DNA of 64,000 nucleotides from Pseudoflavonifractor sp. AF19-9AC (GTDB lineage: Bacteria > Bacillota > Clostridia > Oscillospirales > Oscillospiraceae), in assembly GCF_003478995.1 (NCBI RefSeq), contig NZ_QUGI01000004.1:232507-296506 (forward strand). The letters run 5' to 3'. The notes under the pieces were generated by a model, which saw nothing but the letters and a program-made list of their open reading frames with translations, was not told where the DNA came from and ran no database searches. The translations under genes and the position numbers were made by a program. This document shows, piece after piece, positions 17,273-25,937 of this stretch (position 1 is its first letter; each line of letters starts with the position of its first letter).

Positions 17273-18568
17273 ATGAAACGGGATAGCACATTGGTGAAAA
17301 AATTTGTTCCCTGCCCACTGTGGGATTTTGCCGGACTGCAAAACTGGCTCAATGAGCAGGCCCAGAAGGAATACGCGCTGGAGCGCTGGCCGTTACGCTT
17401 CTTCATCGGCAGAGCTTTCTTCCGGAAGGACCCAGCAGCTGCCCAAAGCCGCTACTGCCTGGACCCCATCGGCGAGCGGATTGGAGAGCTGGAGCTTCGG
17501 GAGCGGGCGGCCAACTACCGTGAATTTGGCTGGCACTATGTAGACCGTATTGGGAAGCTCTATGCCGTCTACCGCTGCGACGACCCAGAAGCACAGGACC
17601 TTTATACCGACCCGGAGAGCCTGGCCTGGGCCATGAAAAAGCAGCTTCGCTGGACTTTGGCAAGCATGATATTCTGGGTGGTGTGGTTTGTTTTCCTCTT
17701 CCGAAATGAGTGGCCTTTGTTATTCCGCTGGCCGGAGGAGTTTTTGATGAATCTGATTTTCCGGGCGGAAATTCTCATTCCGCTCTACGGAATTCTCCTG
17801 ATTCTGGCGCTGCAGGCCGTTTTCAACGGCATTGGTACCTTTCTTGGAATTCGAAGAACTCGGGCTTGCCTGCGCCAAGGCGAGTGGCCCACATCCAAAA
17901 CCCGACGCTACCCGGAGTTTGTGGGATTTCTGCTGTCTGCCATTACAGTAAGCGTGTTGGTTCTATTTTTGGTGTACCTCGGCACATCCGGCGTACTTCA
18001 CAGCAAGACACTGTCCGGCCCAGAAGAGTGGAATTTCCCCCATGTGACGTTGGAGGAGACGCTGCCCCCCGATACGAACCTGCGAATCTACAGCAACCAG
18101 GAACTGCTTCACATTGACTCCTTTGACCATTCCCTCCTGGCCCCAGAGCAGTACGATGTGGCTCAGGGCGGAATGGTGACTCTGGAAGACGGGACACGGA
18201 TGGACTCCAGGCTCTATCAGGAATCGGTCCGGGCCACCTCTCCCTCTCTGGCACAGGCTGTATATCGCGGACGGGTGACAGCACACCGCCACTCTCTGGA
18301 GGAGCGCCGCATCAACTGGGAGGAAAATGCCTCCATTTTTCACACCAATTCCCCAAATGCCTACGATTTTACCCGGGAAGAGGAGCTCGCCTACCCCGGT
18401 CTGGACGCTCTGACCCGCTTTGTCTACCAGTTCTCTGACGAGACGCACCCCAACGTGGTCTACATCGGACTGGCGGGTGACCGGGTATTTGTCCTCAACT
18501 GCGACGGAGCAGTGAACGGCGACACCGCCCTGTCCCTTCTGGTCCAGCGGCTGACGGAACAAGCATAA
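17273..18568 (+). CDS. DUF2812 domain membrane protein (second of three)
   Basis: A 431-residue paralogue of its neighbours. FVPCPLWDFAGLQNWLNEQA corresponds to the DUF2812 start of the first copy, and YAVYRCDDPEAQDLYTDPES to its TDP motif. Three hydrophobic segments (about 125-145, 160-185, 215-240) precede a divergent C-terminal domain ending VFVLNCDGAVNGDTALSLLV. The start at 17273 follows AAGGAGGG by eight bases; an in-frame ATG at 17231 lies inside the previous gene. Sequence identity between copies looks low, so the duplications are old or fast-evolving. Confidence 0.82.
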   Translation: MKRDSTLVKKFVPCPLWDFAGLQNWLNEQAQKEYALERWPLRFFIGRAFFRKDPAAAQSRYCLDPIGERIGELELRERAANYREFGWHYVDRIGKLYAVYRCDDPEAQDLYTDPESLAWAMKKQLRWTLASMIFWVVWFVFLFRNEWPLLFRWPEEFLMNLIFRAEILIPLYGILLILALQAVFNGIGTFLGIRRTRACLRQGEWPTSKTRRYPEFVGFLLSAITVSVLVLFLVYLGTSGVLHSKTLSGPEEWNFPHVTLEETLPPDTNLRIYSNQELLHIDSFDHSLLAPEQYDVAQGGMVTLEDGTRMDSRLYQESVRATSPSLAQAVYRGRVTAHRHSLEERRINWEENASIFHTNSPNAYDFTREEELAYPGLDALTRFVYQFSDETHPNVVYIGLAGDRVFVLNCDGAVNGDTALSLLVQRLTEQA

Positions 18569-18583
18569 GAAAGGAGCCCATTC

Positions 18584-19792
18584 ATGAAACGCGTCTATAA
18601 ACTGACCCCGGTGCGGGAATACGACGTCGCCGGAGTGGAGAGCTGGCTGGAGGACATGGCCCGGCGGGGGCTGTACTTAAAGAAATTCCGCCCCCTGTTC
18701 TGTACCTTTGAGCGGGGCGATTCGGGTGAGGTGCGCTACCGCCTGGAGCCCCACCGCCGTGTTCTGGACGACGAGCTGCCCCAGTCCATGCTGGAGCTCT
18801 ATGAGCAGTTTGGCTGGGACTGCGTGGACGAGGTCAACCGCTCCATGCTCATCTTCTCCACCCGGAATCCCGACGCTCCGGAGCTCCACACCGACCCGGA
18901 GCTGCAGGAAACTCAGTGGCGGAAACTCTACCAGTCGGCCCGGAACGGGTTTGTAGCAAATCTGCTGCTGGCCCTGGCTCTCCTTGCTTTCACCGGTTAC
19001 CTCCTGCTGGGAGAGGGCACACCGGTCCTCAGCCTGGTGGAGGACTCCATTTTCCCTCTGGTTCTGCTGGAGCTCTGGGTTATCGCCCAGCTCATGGCCT
19101 CTATCCCCGACTTGAGCCTGCTCTCCGCTGCAGTGCGCCGGCTGAAGGAGGGCGTCCCCCTGGAGCACCGGGCGGTCTATCCCCGCCGGCGGCCCTGGGC
19201 TGTCCCCGCCTTTCTGGTCTCCCTCATTGTTCTGCTGGTTCTGATTGTGGGGAACTACATTCTCCCCTTCACCGGGGGCGGCCTACGTCCTCTGGACGAG
19301 GTGCAGGACTTCCTCCCCTTGTCCCTAGCCAGTCTGGAGGGACCAGACTATCAGCCCGACGCCTATGTGTCCGACGGCACAGACTACGCCAACTTCAGTC
19401 GGCAGGAGCACTATCTGCTGTGCTGGCGCCAATGGGAGGTAGTGGAGACCGGGAAGTGGAGCGCAGACGGCCAGTGGACCCGAATGGAAATCCAGTGGTA
19501 CGACCTGGCTCTCCCCTTCCTGGCCCGGCCTCTGGCTCAGGAACAACTCCAGGCCGCCACCCAGCTGGAGGACGACATCTGGTGGATTGCGCCGGAGGAC
19601 GAGGAACGCACCTGGTCCATCACCCAGTACCCCGGCCAGGGTCTTGATTATCTGGCGGTGGCCCGCGAGGAGAGCGGCCGGTTCCAGATTGCTGCCGTTG
19701 CTCTGGACGGCCGGACGGCGGTGGTCCGCTACACCGGCCAGGGCAATTTAAATGACCATCTGGAGGAGATTGCCGCCATGGTAACCGGCTGA
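18584..19792 (+). CDS. DUF2812 domain membrane protein (third of three)
   Basis: A 402-residue paralogue. The DUF2812 part reads VREYDVAGVESWLEDMARRG and later LIFSTRNPDAPELHTDPEL; three membrane helices follow (about 125-145, 155-175, 205-225), then an acidic C-terminal domain ending VVRYTGQGNLNDHLEEIAAM, matching the end of the first copy. GAAAGGAG precedes the ATG, and 15 bases separate it from the second copy. A strong terminator closes the operon. Confidence 0.83.
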   Translation: MKRVYKLTPVREYDVAGVESWLEDMARRGLYLKKFRPLFCTFERGDSGEVRYRLEPHRRVLDDELPQSMLELYEQFGWDCVDEVNRSMLIFSTRNPDAPELHTDPELQETQWRKLYQSARNGFVANLLLALALLAFTGYLLLGEGTPVLSLVEDSIFPLVLLELWVIAQLMASIPDLSLLSAAVRRLKEGVPLEHRAVYPRRRPWAVPAFLVSLIVLLVLIVGNYILPFTGGGLRPLDEVQDFLPLSLASLEGPDYQPDAYVSDGTDYANFSRQEHYLLCWRQWEVVETGKWSADGQWTRMEIQWYDLALPFLARPLAQEQLQAATQLEDDIWWIAPEDEERTWSITQYPGQGLDYLAVAREESGRFQIAAVALDGRTAVVRYTGQGNLNDHLEEIAAMVTG

Positions 19793-19807
19793 CCCATTTT
19801 AAAGCAT

Positions 19808-19840
19808 AAAAAAGCTGCGGCCAATGGCCGCAGCTTTTTA
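19808..19840. terminator. bidirectional terminator after the DUF2812 operon
   Basis: A stem of about 12 bp (AAAAGCTGCGGCC with GGCCGCAGCTTTT, AAT loop) has A/T runs on both sides, between the convergent third DUF2812 gene and rnmV. Confidence 0.85.
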
Positions 19841-20431
19841 TGTTAACTTCAGTATGTTCCTGGCTTCTTCCCGGCTGTAACAGCCGTTGAGGACAGCCAG
19901 CAGGGCGTTAGCACTCATATGCTCGGGCAGCTCCAGTTCTTTTAAGAGGGCCTGCCGCCGCCCCGCGCTGTCCACCCCGCCGGTGAGCCCTGCGGCCATC
20001 AGGTCCGCCTTGGTGAGGGACGGCTCCTCCTGCTTTTTCTCAGCGTCTTCCCCCAGGAAGGTGGCCCCGGCCCGGCGCAGCACCTCCTCCAGCACCTGGG
20101 GCGGCATGCCCTCCACCCCCAGTTTGCCCTCCTTCCCTGGGCAGCGCTTGCGCCGCTCCTTGCCGTACACGTCAGGGATGTAGGCGTGCTTCACCTGGGC
20201 GGTGGGGATGGCTCCCCGGATGCGGTTGCGGATGACGAAGCCCGCCCCGTCCGAATCGGTGAGGACGATGAGCCCTCGGCGCTGGGCCGCCCGGCGCAGG
20301 AGCGCCATCTGCTCCGGATTTTTGAAAATACCGAAGCCCGCCGTCTCCAGAATCAGGGTGTCCACCACCTGGGACAGGGTATTTTTGTCGTAGCGGCCCT
20401 CCACCACAATGGCCTCTTTGATGCGCAGCAT
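19838..20431 (-). CDS. rnmV: ribonuclease M5 (Toprim domain)
   Basis: RNase M5 trims the 5S rRNA precursor. The 197-residue protein has an N-terminal Toprim domain with the catalytic Glu in IVVEGRYDKNTL and the DxD in LTDSDGAGF. A lysine-rich segment (KERRKRCPGKEGKLG) and the C-terminal domain of the family follow. It is preceded by GGGGGAGAGG. The usual neighbour rsmA/ksgA is absent; here it follows holA by 19 bases. Confidence 0.85.
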   Translation of the reverse strand: MLRIKEAIVVEGRYDKNTLSQVVDTLILETAGFGIFKNPEQMALLRRAAQRRGLIVLTDSDGAGFVIRNRIRGAIPTAQVKHAYIPDVYGKERRKRCPGKEGKLGVEGMPPQVLEEVLRRAGATFLGEDAEKKQEEPSLTKADLMAAGLTGGVDSAGRRQALLKELELPEHMSANALLAVLNGCYSREEARNILKLT

Positions 20432-20450
20432 GTTCTCTCCTCTCCCCCGG

Positions 20451-21491
20451 TCATACGGCCGGGCCGGCCAGCTTCAGAAGCAGGGTAGTGAGCAGCTCCT
20501 GGCCGTCCTGGCCGGTGGATTTCATGGCCAGGTCGGTCTGTCCGCACAGCACCACCGCCCGGCGGCACCAGGGCAATGTAAAGCGCCGTGCGCTCTGCAT
20601 CAGCTTGTCCGCCGGATAGGGCTTGAGCCCCCACATGGAGGCCATCCACTCCCTGCCCCGCCCCTTTTCCAGGGCCAGCCGGGCGGAGTACAGCTGCCGC
20701 ATCTGTCGCCCCAGGGACCACATGATCTTGATGGGCGGCTCCTGCATCTGGTAGAGTTCCCCCAGGACGGACATGCCCTTGTCGAAGTTGCCCTCGCCGA
20801 TGGCGTCGGTCATGCGGAAGACCACCGCATCCAGCTGAGGGGTAGCCACTGCCTCGATATCCGCCCGCGTGATGTGGGGCTGCTTGGCGTAGGCCCCGAT
20901 CTTCTCAATTTCACCAATCAGATTGTTCATCAAATCTCCACACAGAAAAATCAGCTCCAGGGCCAGCCGGGAGTCAATGTCCTTGCCCAAGGCCCGGAAG
21001 CGTCTGCGCACCCAGTCCACCAGGTCGCCCTGGTCCTGGCGCACAAAGTTGACCACCGCCCCGTACTGCTTCAGCGCACCCGCCAGCTTGGTCCGGGCAT
21101 CCCCCTTGTAGTCGATGAGGTCATAGAGGAAGACCACGCACACATACTCGGGCAGCTGGCTGAAGATGCGGATATATTCTTCCCTGTCCTTCTCCCCCGC
21201 CTTGAAGAGGTCATAGTCGGTGACCATAACCAAGGTGCGGTCCGCCATCATGGGCAGGCAGTCTACTGCCTCCTCCAGAGCGTGGGGGGACATGTCCTTG
21301 GCTCCAATCTCATGGAGGTTGAACTCTCCCATTCCCCCGGACAGGAGAAGCTCCCGCAGCTTGCCCAAGTAATAGTCCCGGAGGTAAGTCTCCTCCCCGT
21401 GGAGCACGTAAAGCCGACCGGGCTTTCCACCGGCCAGGTCCTTTTTCAATGTCTGGTAGCCAGAAATGTCCGGCTTGGTCTTTGGGGGCAT
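20451..21491 (-). CDS. holA: DNA polymerase III subunit delta
   Basis: Clamp-loader subunit that opens the sliding clamp. The 346-residue protein has the HolA pattern: GRLYVLHGEETYLRDYYLGKL near residues 27-47, LPMMADRTLVMVTDYDLF near 85-102, and LIFLCGDLMNNLIGEIEKI in the central domain. It is the classical downstream partner of comEC in Firmicutes, with 28 bases between them. Confidence 0.9.
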   Translation of the reverse strand: MPPKTKPDISGYQTLKKDLAGGKPGRLYVLHGEETYLRDYYLGKLRELLLSGGMGEFNLHEIGAKDMSPHALEEAVDCLPMMADRTLVMVTDYDLFKAGEKDREEYIRIFSQLPEYVCVVFLYDLIDYKGDARTKLAGALKQYGAVVNFVRQDQGDLVDWVRRRFRALGKDIDSRLALELIFLCGDLMNNLIGEIEKIGAYAKQPHITRADIEAVATPQLDAVVFRMTDAIGEGNFDKGMSVLGELYQMQEPPIKIMWSLGRQMRQLYSARLALEKGRGREWMASMWGLKPYPADKLMQSARRFTLPWCRRAVVLCGQTDLAMKSTGQDGQELLTTLLLKLAGPAV

Positions 21492-21519
21492 AGCCCTCTC
21501 CTCCTTTTGGGATCCGTTG

Positions 21520-23838
21520 TTACGCCGCGTCTTGGGGCACGTTAGCCCGGATTGTGACGGTCCCCTGTAAATCGGTGCGGTAGATCTCCGCCCCTATGGC
21601 GGCCAGCCGCTCCAGAGTTTCCTGGGCGGGGTGGCCGTAGCGGTTGTTCTCTCCCGCGGAAATGACGGCAATCTCCGGCCGGATGGCATCCAGAAGCACC
21701 TGGGTAGTGGAGGTCCCGGAGCCGTGGTGGCCTGCCACCAACAGTTCCACCTCCGGGAGATTTCCGTGCTCCAGCAAAAGGGGCTCCACCTCGCCGCTCA
21801 TATCGCCGGTAATCAGTGTGTCGAAGCTGCCAGCCGTGGCCAGCATGGTGAGGCCCAGCTCGTTGGTGTCGGTTCCCTCCCCCAGAGGCGGGAACAGGGT
21901 GATGGAGGCGCCGTCCTCCAAGTGATAGGTTGTGTCCTCCCGCACGAAGTGCACCGGGATGTTCTCCTCCTGAGCCAGGGCCAGAATCTCCCGGCGAAGG
22001 GGATCCTCCGGTTCTACATCAGGAAGGGCGATGGCGGCCACCTCCACACGCCGGAGCAGCTGGGGTATGCCGTTGGCGTGGTCGGAGTGGTAGTGGGAGA
22101 TCACCAGCAAATCAAGCTTTGTTTCACCCAGAGCCTGAAGATAGTCTGCCGCCACATCTCCCGCGTCATCCGCTCCGTCTCCGCCGCAGTCCATCAGGGC
22201 CAGAAAGCTGCCGGACCGGACAAGGACACTCTGTCCTTGTCCTACATCCAGCGCCACCACCGTCATATCTCCGGCGTAAAAACCGGCGGAGGTGAGCAGC
22301 AGGGATAGGCAAAAGGTAGTGACGCAGGCGCAGCCAGGAAGAATCACTCGCTTTGGCCCCTTCATCAGCCATCTAATGCCCAGTAGCAAATAGACAAAAA
22401 CAAGCCAGGCCCGGTAATAGAAGCTGTCTAGCGGCAAGCTGGCCATGGTGAAGCGCCCCAGGGCGTCAATCACCCAGCACACATACCGGCCAAGCCAGGT
22501 AAAGGGGACGGCCACGATCACTCCCACACCGGGCAGCATCCAGCCCAGCAGTCCTCCAGCCACGCCGCCCAGCAAAAGCAAACTCACCGCCCACAGGGTG
22601 AGCAAGTTGGAGATGGGCGCAATGACGGAGAACATGCCGAAATGCACTGCCACCAGCGGCACGGTCAGCAGCATGGCACCCAGAGTTGCGGAGAGCGTGG
22701 TGATACAGAACCGGGGTGCCCAGGTACACACCCGGACCCAGCGCCGACGATCATAGCGGTCCAGATGGACCAGGGCCAGCAGCCGTTCCTGAATGGACTG
22801 GGAGACCAGCTGAATGCCCGCCACAGAAGCAAAGGACAGCTGAAGACCGATATGAGCGGCGGAAAAGGGATTCCACAGCAGGAGCAGCATCAGGGCAAAG
22901 CCCAATGACGTGGGTGGGTCGTTCTCTCGTCCGAACAGCGGGGCAGCCTGGAGCAGCAGAATCATCACCGCTGCCCGGACCACAGAGGGCGTATTGCCCA
23001 CCACGCCGCAGAACACAATGACCCACACGCCGGTGAGGACCGCGGTGCTCCGCTTCCCCTTCCCCAACAGAACCGACACAATTTCCGCCAGCACCGACAG
23101 GTGCATACCGGAAACCACCACCATGTGGGACAGACCGGTGCGCTGAAGTGAGGTGGTAAACTGGTCGCTGAGCCCTTCCCGGTTCCCGGTCACCAGCGCC
23201 TGCATCAGAGGCGCCACATCGTCAGGAAAGCTGCGTGCGATGCCCTCCTTCAGCCAGTTGGCCAGCAGCGCCGGCCAGAAAAACAGCGACGGAATTTCAG
23301 GCCGGTCTACTTCCAACGCCCCGTAGGTCTCGCCCAGAAGAAAGATGCCCTTGGCAGTATAATAGGTGATCTCCTTTCCGGACAGAGAATGATCCGCTAG
23401 AGTGCAGTGAGTAATGACAGAAATCCGGTCTCCCGGCCGAAGCCCAGCCCCCTGTTCATCCACATAGAGCAAGGTGAGCGGTTGCCGGAGACCTCCCAGG
23501 TCGCTGCGGACCACCACGGAATAGCCGTAGTCCGTCTGCTGGGGATACTCCTCCACCACCGCCTCCAGGCGTACCGTGCGGCTGTCCAGGGCTCGGGCCG
23601 ACTCCATCACCAGATGATGGAAGGCCGCAGTCCACAGAAGTCCCACCGACACCCCTGACAGCACCAATGCGCTCATGAGTCGGGCTCGCCTCCGCTTCGG
23701 CCCTATCCCCCACCAGAGGACAGGAGCAAGAAGGGCCAGCCCCACCCCCAGCGGGACCAGCAGCGATATAGGCAGAAGGCCATTGGCCGCAAATACGGCA
23801 GCGGAACAGGAAAAGCTGAAGATGGCTAACTTTCGCAC
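21520..23838 (-). CDS. comEC: DNA internalisation competence protein ComEC/Rec2
   Basis: Channel that carries single-stranded DNA across the membrane during natural transformation. The 772 residues divide into an N-terminal OB-like part with two helices, the Competence domain (GLSHMVVVSGMHLSVLAEIV through multiple membrane helices, about 230-500), and a C-terminal metallo-beta-lactamase domain with SHYHSDHANGIPQLL and GHHGSGTST. Full length and intact active-site residues argue for a working protein, although no other com genes are visible here. Confidence 0.94.
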   Translation of the reverse strand: MRKLAIFSFSCSAAVFAANGLLPISLLVPLGVGLALLAPVLWWGIGPKRRRARLMSALVLSGVSVGLLWTAAFHHLVMESARALDSRTVRLEAVVEEYPQQTDYGYSVVVRSDLGGLRQPLTLLYVDEQGAGLRPGDRISVITHCTLADHSLSGKEITYYTAKGIFLLGETYGALEVDRPEIPSLFFWPALLANWLKEGIARSFPDDVAPLMQALVTGNREGLSDQFTTSLQRTGLSHMVVVSGMHLSVLAEIVSVLLGKGKRSTAVLTGVWVIVFCGVVGNTPSVVRAAVMILLLQAAPLFGRENDPPTSLGFALMLLLLWNPFSAAHIGLQLSFASVAGIQLVSQSIQERLLALVHLDRYDRRRWVRVCTWAPRFCITTLSATLGAMLLTVPLVAVHFGMFSVIAPISNLLTLWAVSLLLLGGVAGGLLGWMLPGVGVIVAVPFTWLGRYVCWVIDALGRFTMASLPLDSFYYRAWLVFVYLLLGIRWLMKGPKRVILPGCACVTTFCLSLLLTSAGFYAGDMTVVALDVGQGQSVLVRSGSFLALMDCGGDGADDAGDVAADYLQALGETKLDLLVISHYHSDHANGIPQLLRRVEVAAIALPDVEPEDPLRREILALAQEENIPVHFVREDTTYHLEDGASITLFPPLGEGTDTNELGLTMLATAGSFDTLITGDMSGEVEPLLLEHGNLPEVELLVAGHHGSGTSTTQVLLDAIRPEIAVISAGENNRYGHPAQETLERLAAIGAEIYRTDLQGTVTIRANVPQDAA

Positions 23839-23873
23839 ACCGCCGCCCCCTGTTCCTCATTTACTCCAGAGAC

Positions 23874-23902
23874 AGTTTACCTTGTTTGCCCTTAAATTGC
23901 AA
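23874..23902 (-). promoter_or_regulatory. sigma-A promoter of comEC-holA-rnmV
   Basis: Minus strand: TTGCAA (23897-23902), 17-base spacer, TAAACT (23874-23879), 36 bases before the comEC start. Confidence 0.6.
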
Positions 23903-24072
23903 GAGCGGTCCAAATCCTACCGTCTTCGACTGACCCAGGCGCACTTCCCTTCCCTTTTTCCCGAATATAGACGAGAGGGCGGGAAACTTGCGATCGATTT
24001 TTCTTTTCTCCCGGAATTCCTCACTATATAATGTGGCTATGGAAATTTCTTTCGAGGGAGGAACACAAGATA

Positions 24073-24339
24073 ATGGAGCTCATGATTGCCACCCGGAGTT
24101 GTGTGGATCCGGAGGGGCACCCCCGCAGCTTTCACTATTTTCTGACTGTGGATCAGGTCGAGACCCCCGGTTTCTGCTGTGAAAACTATGGGGTCCGTAT
24201 TGAAGAGGAAGGCGGTGACAGCACCCGCATTCCGGCCATCACCACCAGCGCACTCCGCATTGACGAGTTGCTGACCCTTCTCACGGACCATCTGGTCGGA
24301 CCGGCTGGACTGGCCGATATGGTGGCCGACTGGCTGTAA
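24073..24339 (+). CDS. small conserved protein, DUF6514-like
   Basis: An 88-residue soluble protein read from the ATG at 24073, with GGGAGG upstream. It contains FHYFLTVDQVETPGFCCENY, YGVRIEEE and LLTLLTDHLVGPAGLADMV, resembling the short DUF6514 family of Clostridia; no function is known. It stands alone, transcribed away from comEC and toward a terminator. A TATAAT (24027-24032) precedes it without a good -35 box. Confidence 0.7.
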   Translation: MELMIATRSCVDPEGHPRSFHYFLTVDQVETPGFCCENYGVRIEEEGGDSTRIPAITTSALRIDELLTLLTDHLVGPAGLADMVADWL

Positions 24340-24380
24340 CTGCTCCCGTCCATCCAATCAGTTTTATTTTACTTACATAA

Positions 24381-24416
24381 AAGAGGCGTCCCTCCGCTTG
24401 GGAGGGGCGCCTCTTT
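24381..24416. terminator. terminator between the small DUF6514-like gene and the decarboxylase operon
   Basis: A long stem (AAGAGGCG.CCCTCC with GGAGGG.GCGCCTCTT, CGCTTG loop) with T-rich flanks separates the convergent genes ending at 24339 (+) and 24433 (-). Confidence 0.8.
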
Positions 24417-24432
24417 CTATTTTTATGGTACG

Positions 24433-24564
24433 TTATTTTTTATTGCGGTTGTCAATTTTCTGCATGATAGCCACCAGAAGAGCGATGACACCCAGCACCA
24501 CAAAGATGCCCAGCATCCCCTGCCCCATCATTTCCAGAGCCTGCTCGATATTTTGCATATTCAT
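24433..24564 (-). CDS. 43-residue OadG-related single-span membrane protein
   Basis: Below the size of routinely called genes. The frame starts MNMQNIEQALEMMGQGMLGI, continues into a hydrophobic helix (about residues 18-34) and ends MQKIDNRNKK. AAGGAG stands eight bases before the ATG, and the gene lies 16 bases after the decarboxylase beta subunit. The N-terminal amphipathic part plus one helix resembles the start of OadG gamma subunits without their Pro/Ala-rich tail, so it is probably a small accessory subunit of the beta protein. This assignment is inference from context. Confidence 0.75.
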   Translation of the reverse strand: MNMQNIEQALEMMGQGMLGIFVVLGVIALLVAIMQKIDNRNKK

Positions 24565-24580
24565 CGTCTCTACTCCTTTC

Positions 24581-25729
24581 TCAGCCGCCAATCATATGGG
24601 TCGCGCAGTACTGCAGCACAACGCCGCCCGCCACCACAGAGGCAATCTGGCCGGATACGTTGGCTGCCACAGCGTGCATCAGCAGGTGGTTCTGGGGATC
24701 AGCCTCCTGGCCCAGCTTCTCAATAACACGGGAAGACATGGGGAAGGCAGAGATACCGGCGGCACCCACCATGGGGTTAATCTTGTTCTTGGGAGTAAAC
24801 AGGTTCAACACTTTAACAAACAGCACACCCACCACGGAGTCCAGCACAAAGGCCACCAGACCCAGGCCCATAATGAGCAGCGTCTCAGGCTTGACGAACT
24901 GGTCCGCCTTCATGGAGAAGGAAATGGTGATGCCCAGCAGCAGGGTAATGAGGTTTGCAAGCTCGTTCTGAGCGGTCTGGGACAGGGTGGACAGCACGCC
25001 GCACTCCCGGATCAGGTTGCCGAACATCAGGAAGCCCACCAGAGCCACGGAAGAGGGAGCTACCAAACCGGCAATCACCGACACGATAATGGGGAACATA
25101 ATGCGCAGACGGCGGGAGACGCCCTGGGCCCGGTAGGGCATGCGCATGGCACGATCCTTCTTGGTGGTCACCAACTTGATGGCAAAGGGCTGAATGATGG
25201 GCACCAGCGCCATATAGGAGTAGGCGGCCACAGCAATAGCGCCCATATAGTTGGACTTGAGCACCTGAGAGACCAGCAGCGAGGTGGGGCCGTCGGCCGC
25301 ACCGATGATGCCGATGGAGGCGGCGTCCTTCATATCAAAGCCTGCTGCGGCGGCAATCAGGATAGTGAGGAAGATGCCAGCCTGGGCAGCTGCGCCGCAC
25401 AAAAACAGCTTGGGATTGGCCAGCAGGGGGCCAAAGTCGATCATGGCGCCGATGCCGATGAAGAGCAGAATAGGCATAGCCTCACTGGCCTCAATACCCA
25501 CCTCAAAAAGCCATTGGATGATGCCGTGGGTCTCCCCCACGCCTTGGGTAATCTGATTGATGACGCCGGAGGTGGGGAGGTTGACCAGGATGGCGCCAAA
25601 GCCCATGGGCATCAGCAGAGCCGGTTCAAAACCCTTTTCAATAGCCAGCCAGATGAGCAGGCCTCCCACTGCATACATAACCAGCTGCTGCCAGGTAATG
25701 GACAGCAAGCCCTCCCATAAAAATTCCAT
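24581..25729 (-). CDS. oadB: Na+-translocating decarboxylase beta subunit (OadB family)
   Basis: Membrane subunit that couples decarboxylation of a carboxybiotin carrier to Na+ export. From the ATG at 25729 (AAGGAG nine bases away, itself inside the longer frame) the protein is 382 residues with about nine helices. Motifs include LLFIGIGAMIDFGPLLANPK, ASIGIIGAADGPTSLLVSQV and NPMVGAAGISAFPMSSRV, all strongly conserved in the OadB/GcdB/MmdB family. No alpha subunit is adjacent; substrate specificity (oxaloacetate, glutaconyl-CoA or methylmalonyl-CoA) therefore cannot be assigned. A riboswitch-like leader precedes it. Confidence 0.9.
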   Translation of the reverse strand: MEFLWEGLLSITWQQLVMYAVGGLLIWLAIEKGFEPALLMPMGFGAILVNLPTSGVINQITQGVGETHGIIQWLFEVGIEASEAMPILLFIGIGAMIDFGPLLANPKLFLCGAAAQAGIFLTILIAAAAGFDMKDAASIGIIGAADGPTSLLVSQVLKSNYMGAIAVAAYSYMALVPIIQPFAIKLVTTKKDRAMRMPYRAQGVSRRLRIMFPIIVSVIAGLVAPSSVALVGFLMFGNLIRECGVLSTLSQTAQNELANLITLLLGITISFSMKADQFVKPETLLIMGLGLVAFVLDSVVGVLFVKVLNLFTPKNKINPMVGAAGISAFPMSSRVIEKLGQEADPQNHLLMHAVAANVSGQIASVVAGGVVLQYCATHMIGG

Positions 25730-25802
25730 CGTCTGCATCTCCTTTTTCATTTTGCTTCCAGCTGTTTGATGTTTGTAAACAAAGTGTGCCCGCCTTACTA
25801 TG

Positions 25803-25838
25803 AAAAAAGACCTGCGTTCCCCTTCAGGAACGCAGGTC
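25803..25838 (-). terminator. leader terminator upstream of oadB
   Basis: A perfect 12-bp stem (GACCTGCGTTCC with GGAACGCAGGTC) followed on the minus strand by TTTTTT. It lies 70 bases before the oadB ATG, downstream of the leader promoter, so it can only act as a regulated attenuator. Confidence 0.85.
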
Positions 25839-25931
25839 TCGTCATTTCAGGCACAGCCAGGAGGTACCCCTCCATGATTGTTGGCGCATGCCGCGTGGAA
25901 TTACCCACGCTGACTACTCCCCTTTGTTGTG
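25830..25931 (-). promoter_or_regulatory. putative yybP-ykoY-like (Mn2+) riboswitch aptamer
   Basis: The minus-strand leader begins AACAAAGGGGAGTAG and, 70 bases on, has GACGAGACC, which runs into the terminator stem. Between them are a GCGTGG/CCACGC hairpin, CGCCAACA and a GGAGG/CCTCC hairpin. GGGGAGUAG at the 5' side and GA[C/G]RAGACC at the 3' side are the remembered hallmarks of the Mn2+-sensing yybP-ykoY class. The closing P1 helix looks weak, so the class is tentative; that this is a structured attenuating leader is much surer. Confidence 0.55.
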
Positions 25932-25937
25932 AAAGGA

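Noticed and set aside
23988..24032. TTGCGA with TATAAT as a promoter for the 88-residue gene
   Set aside because: The spacer would be 33 bases, far outside the workable range.
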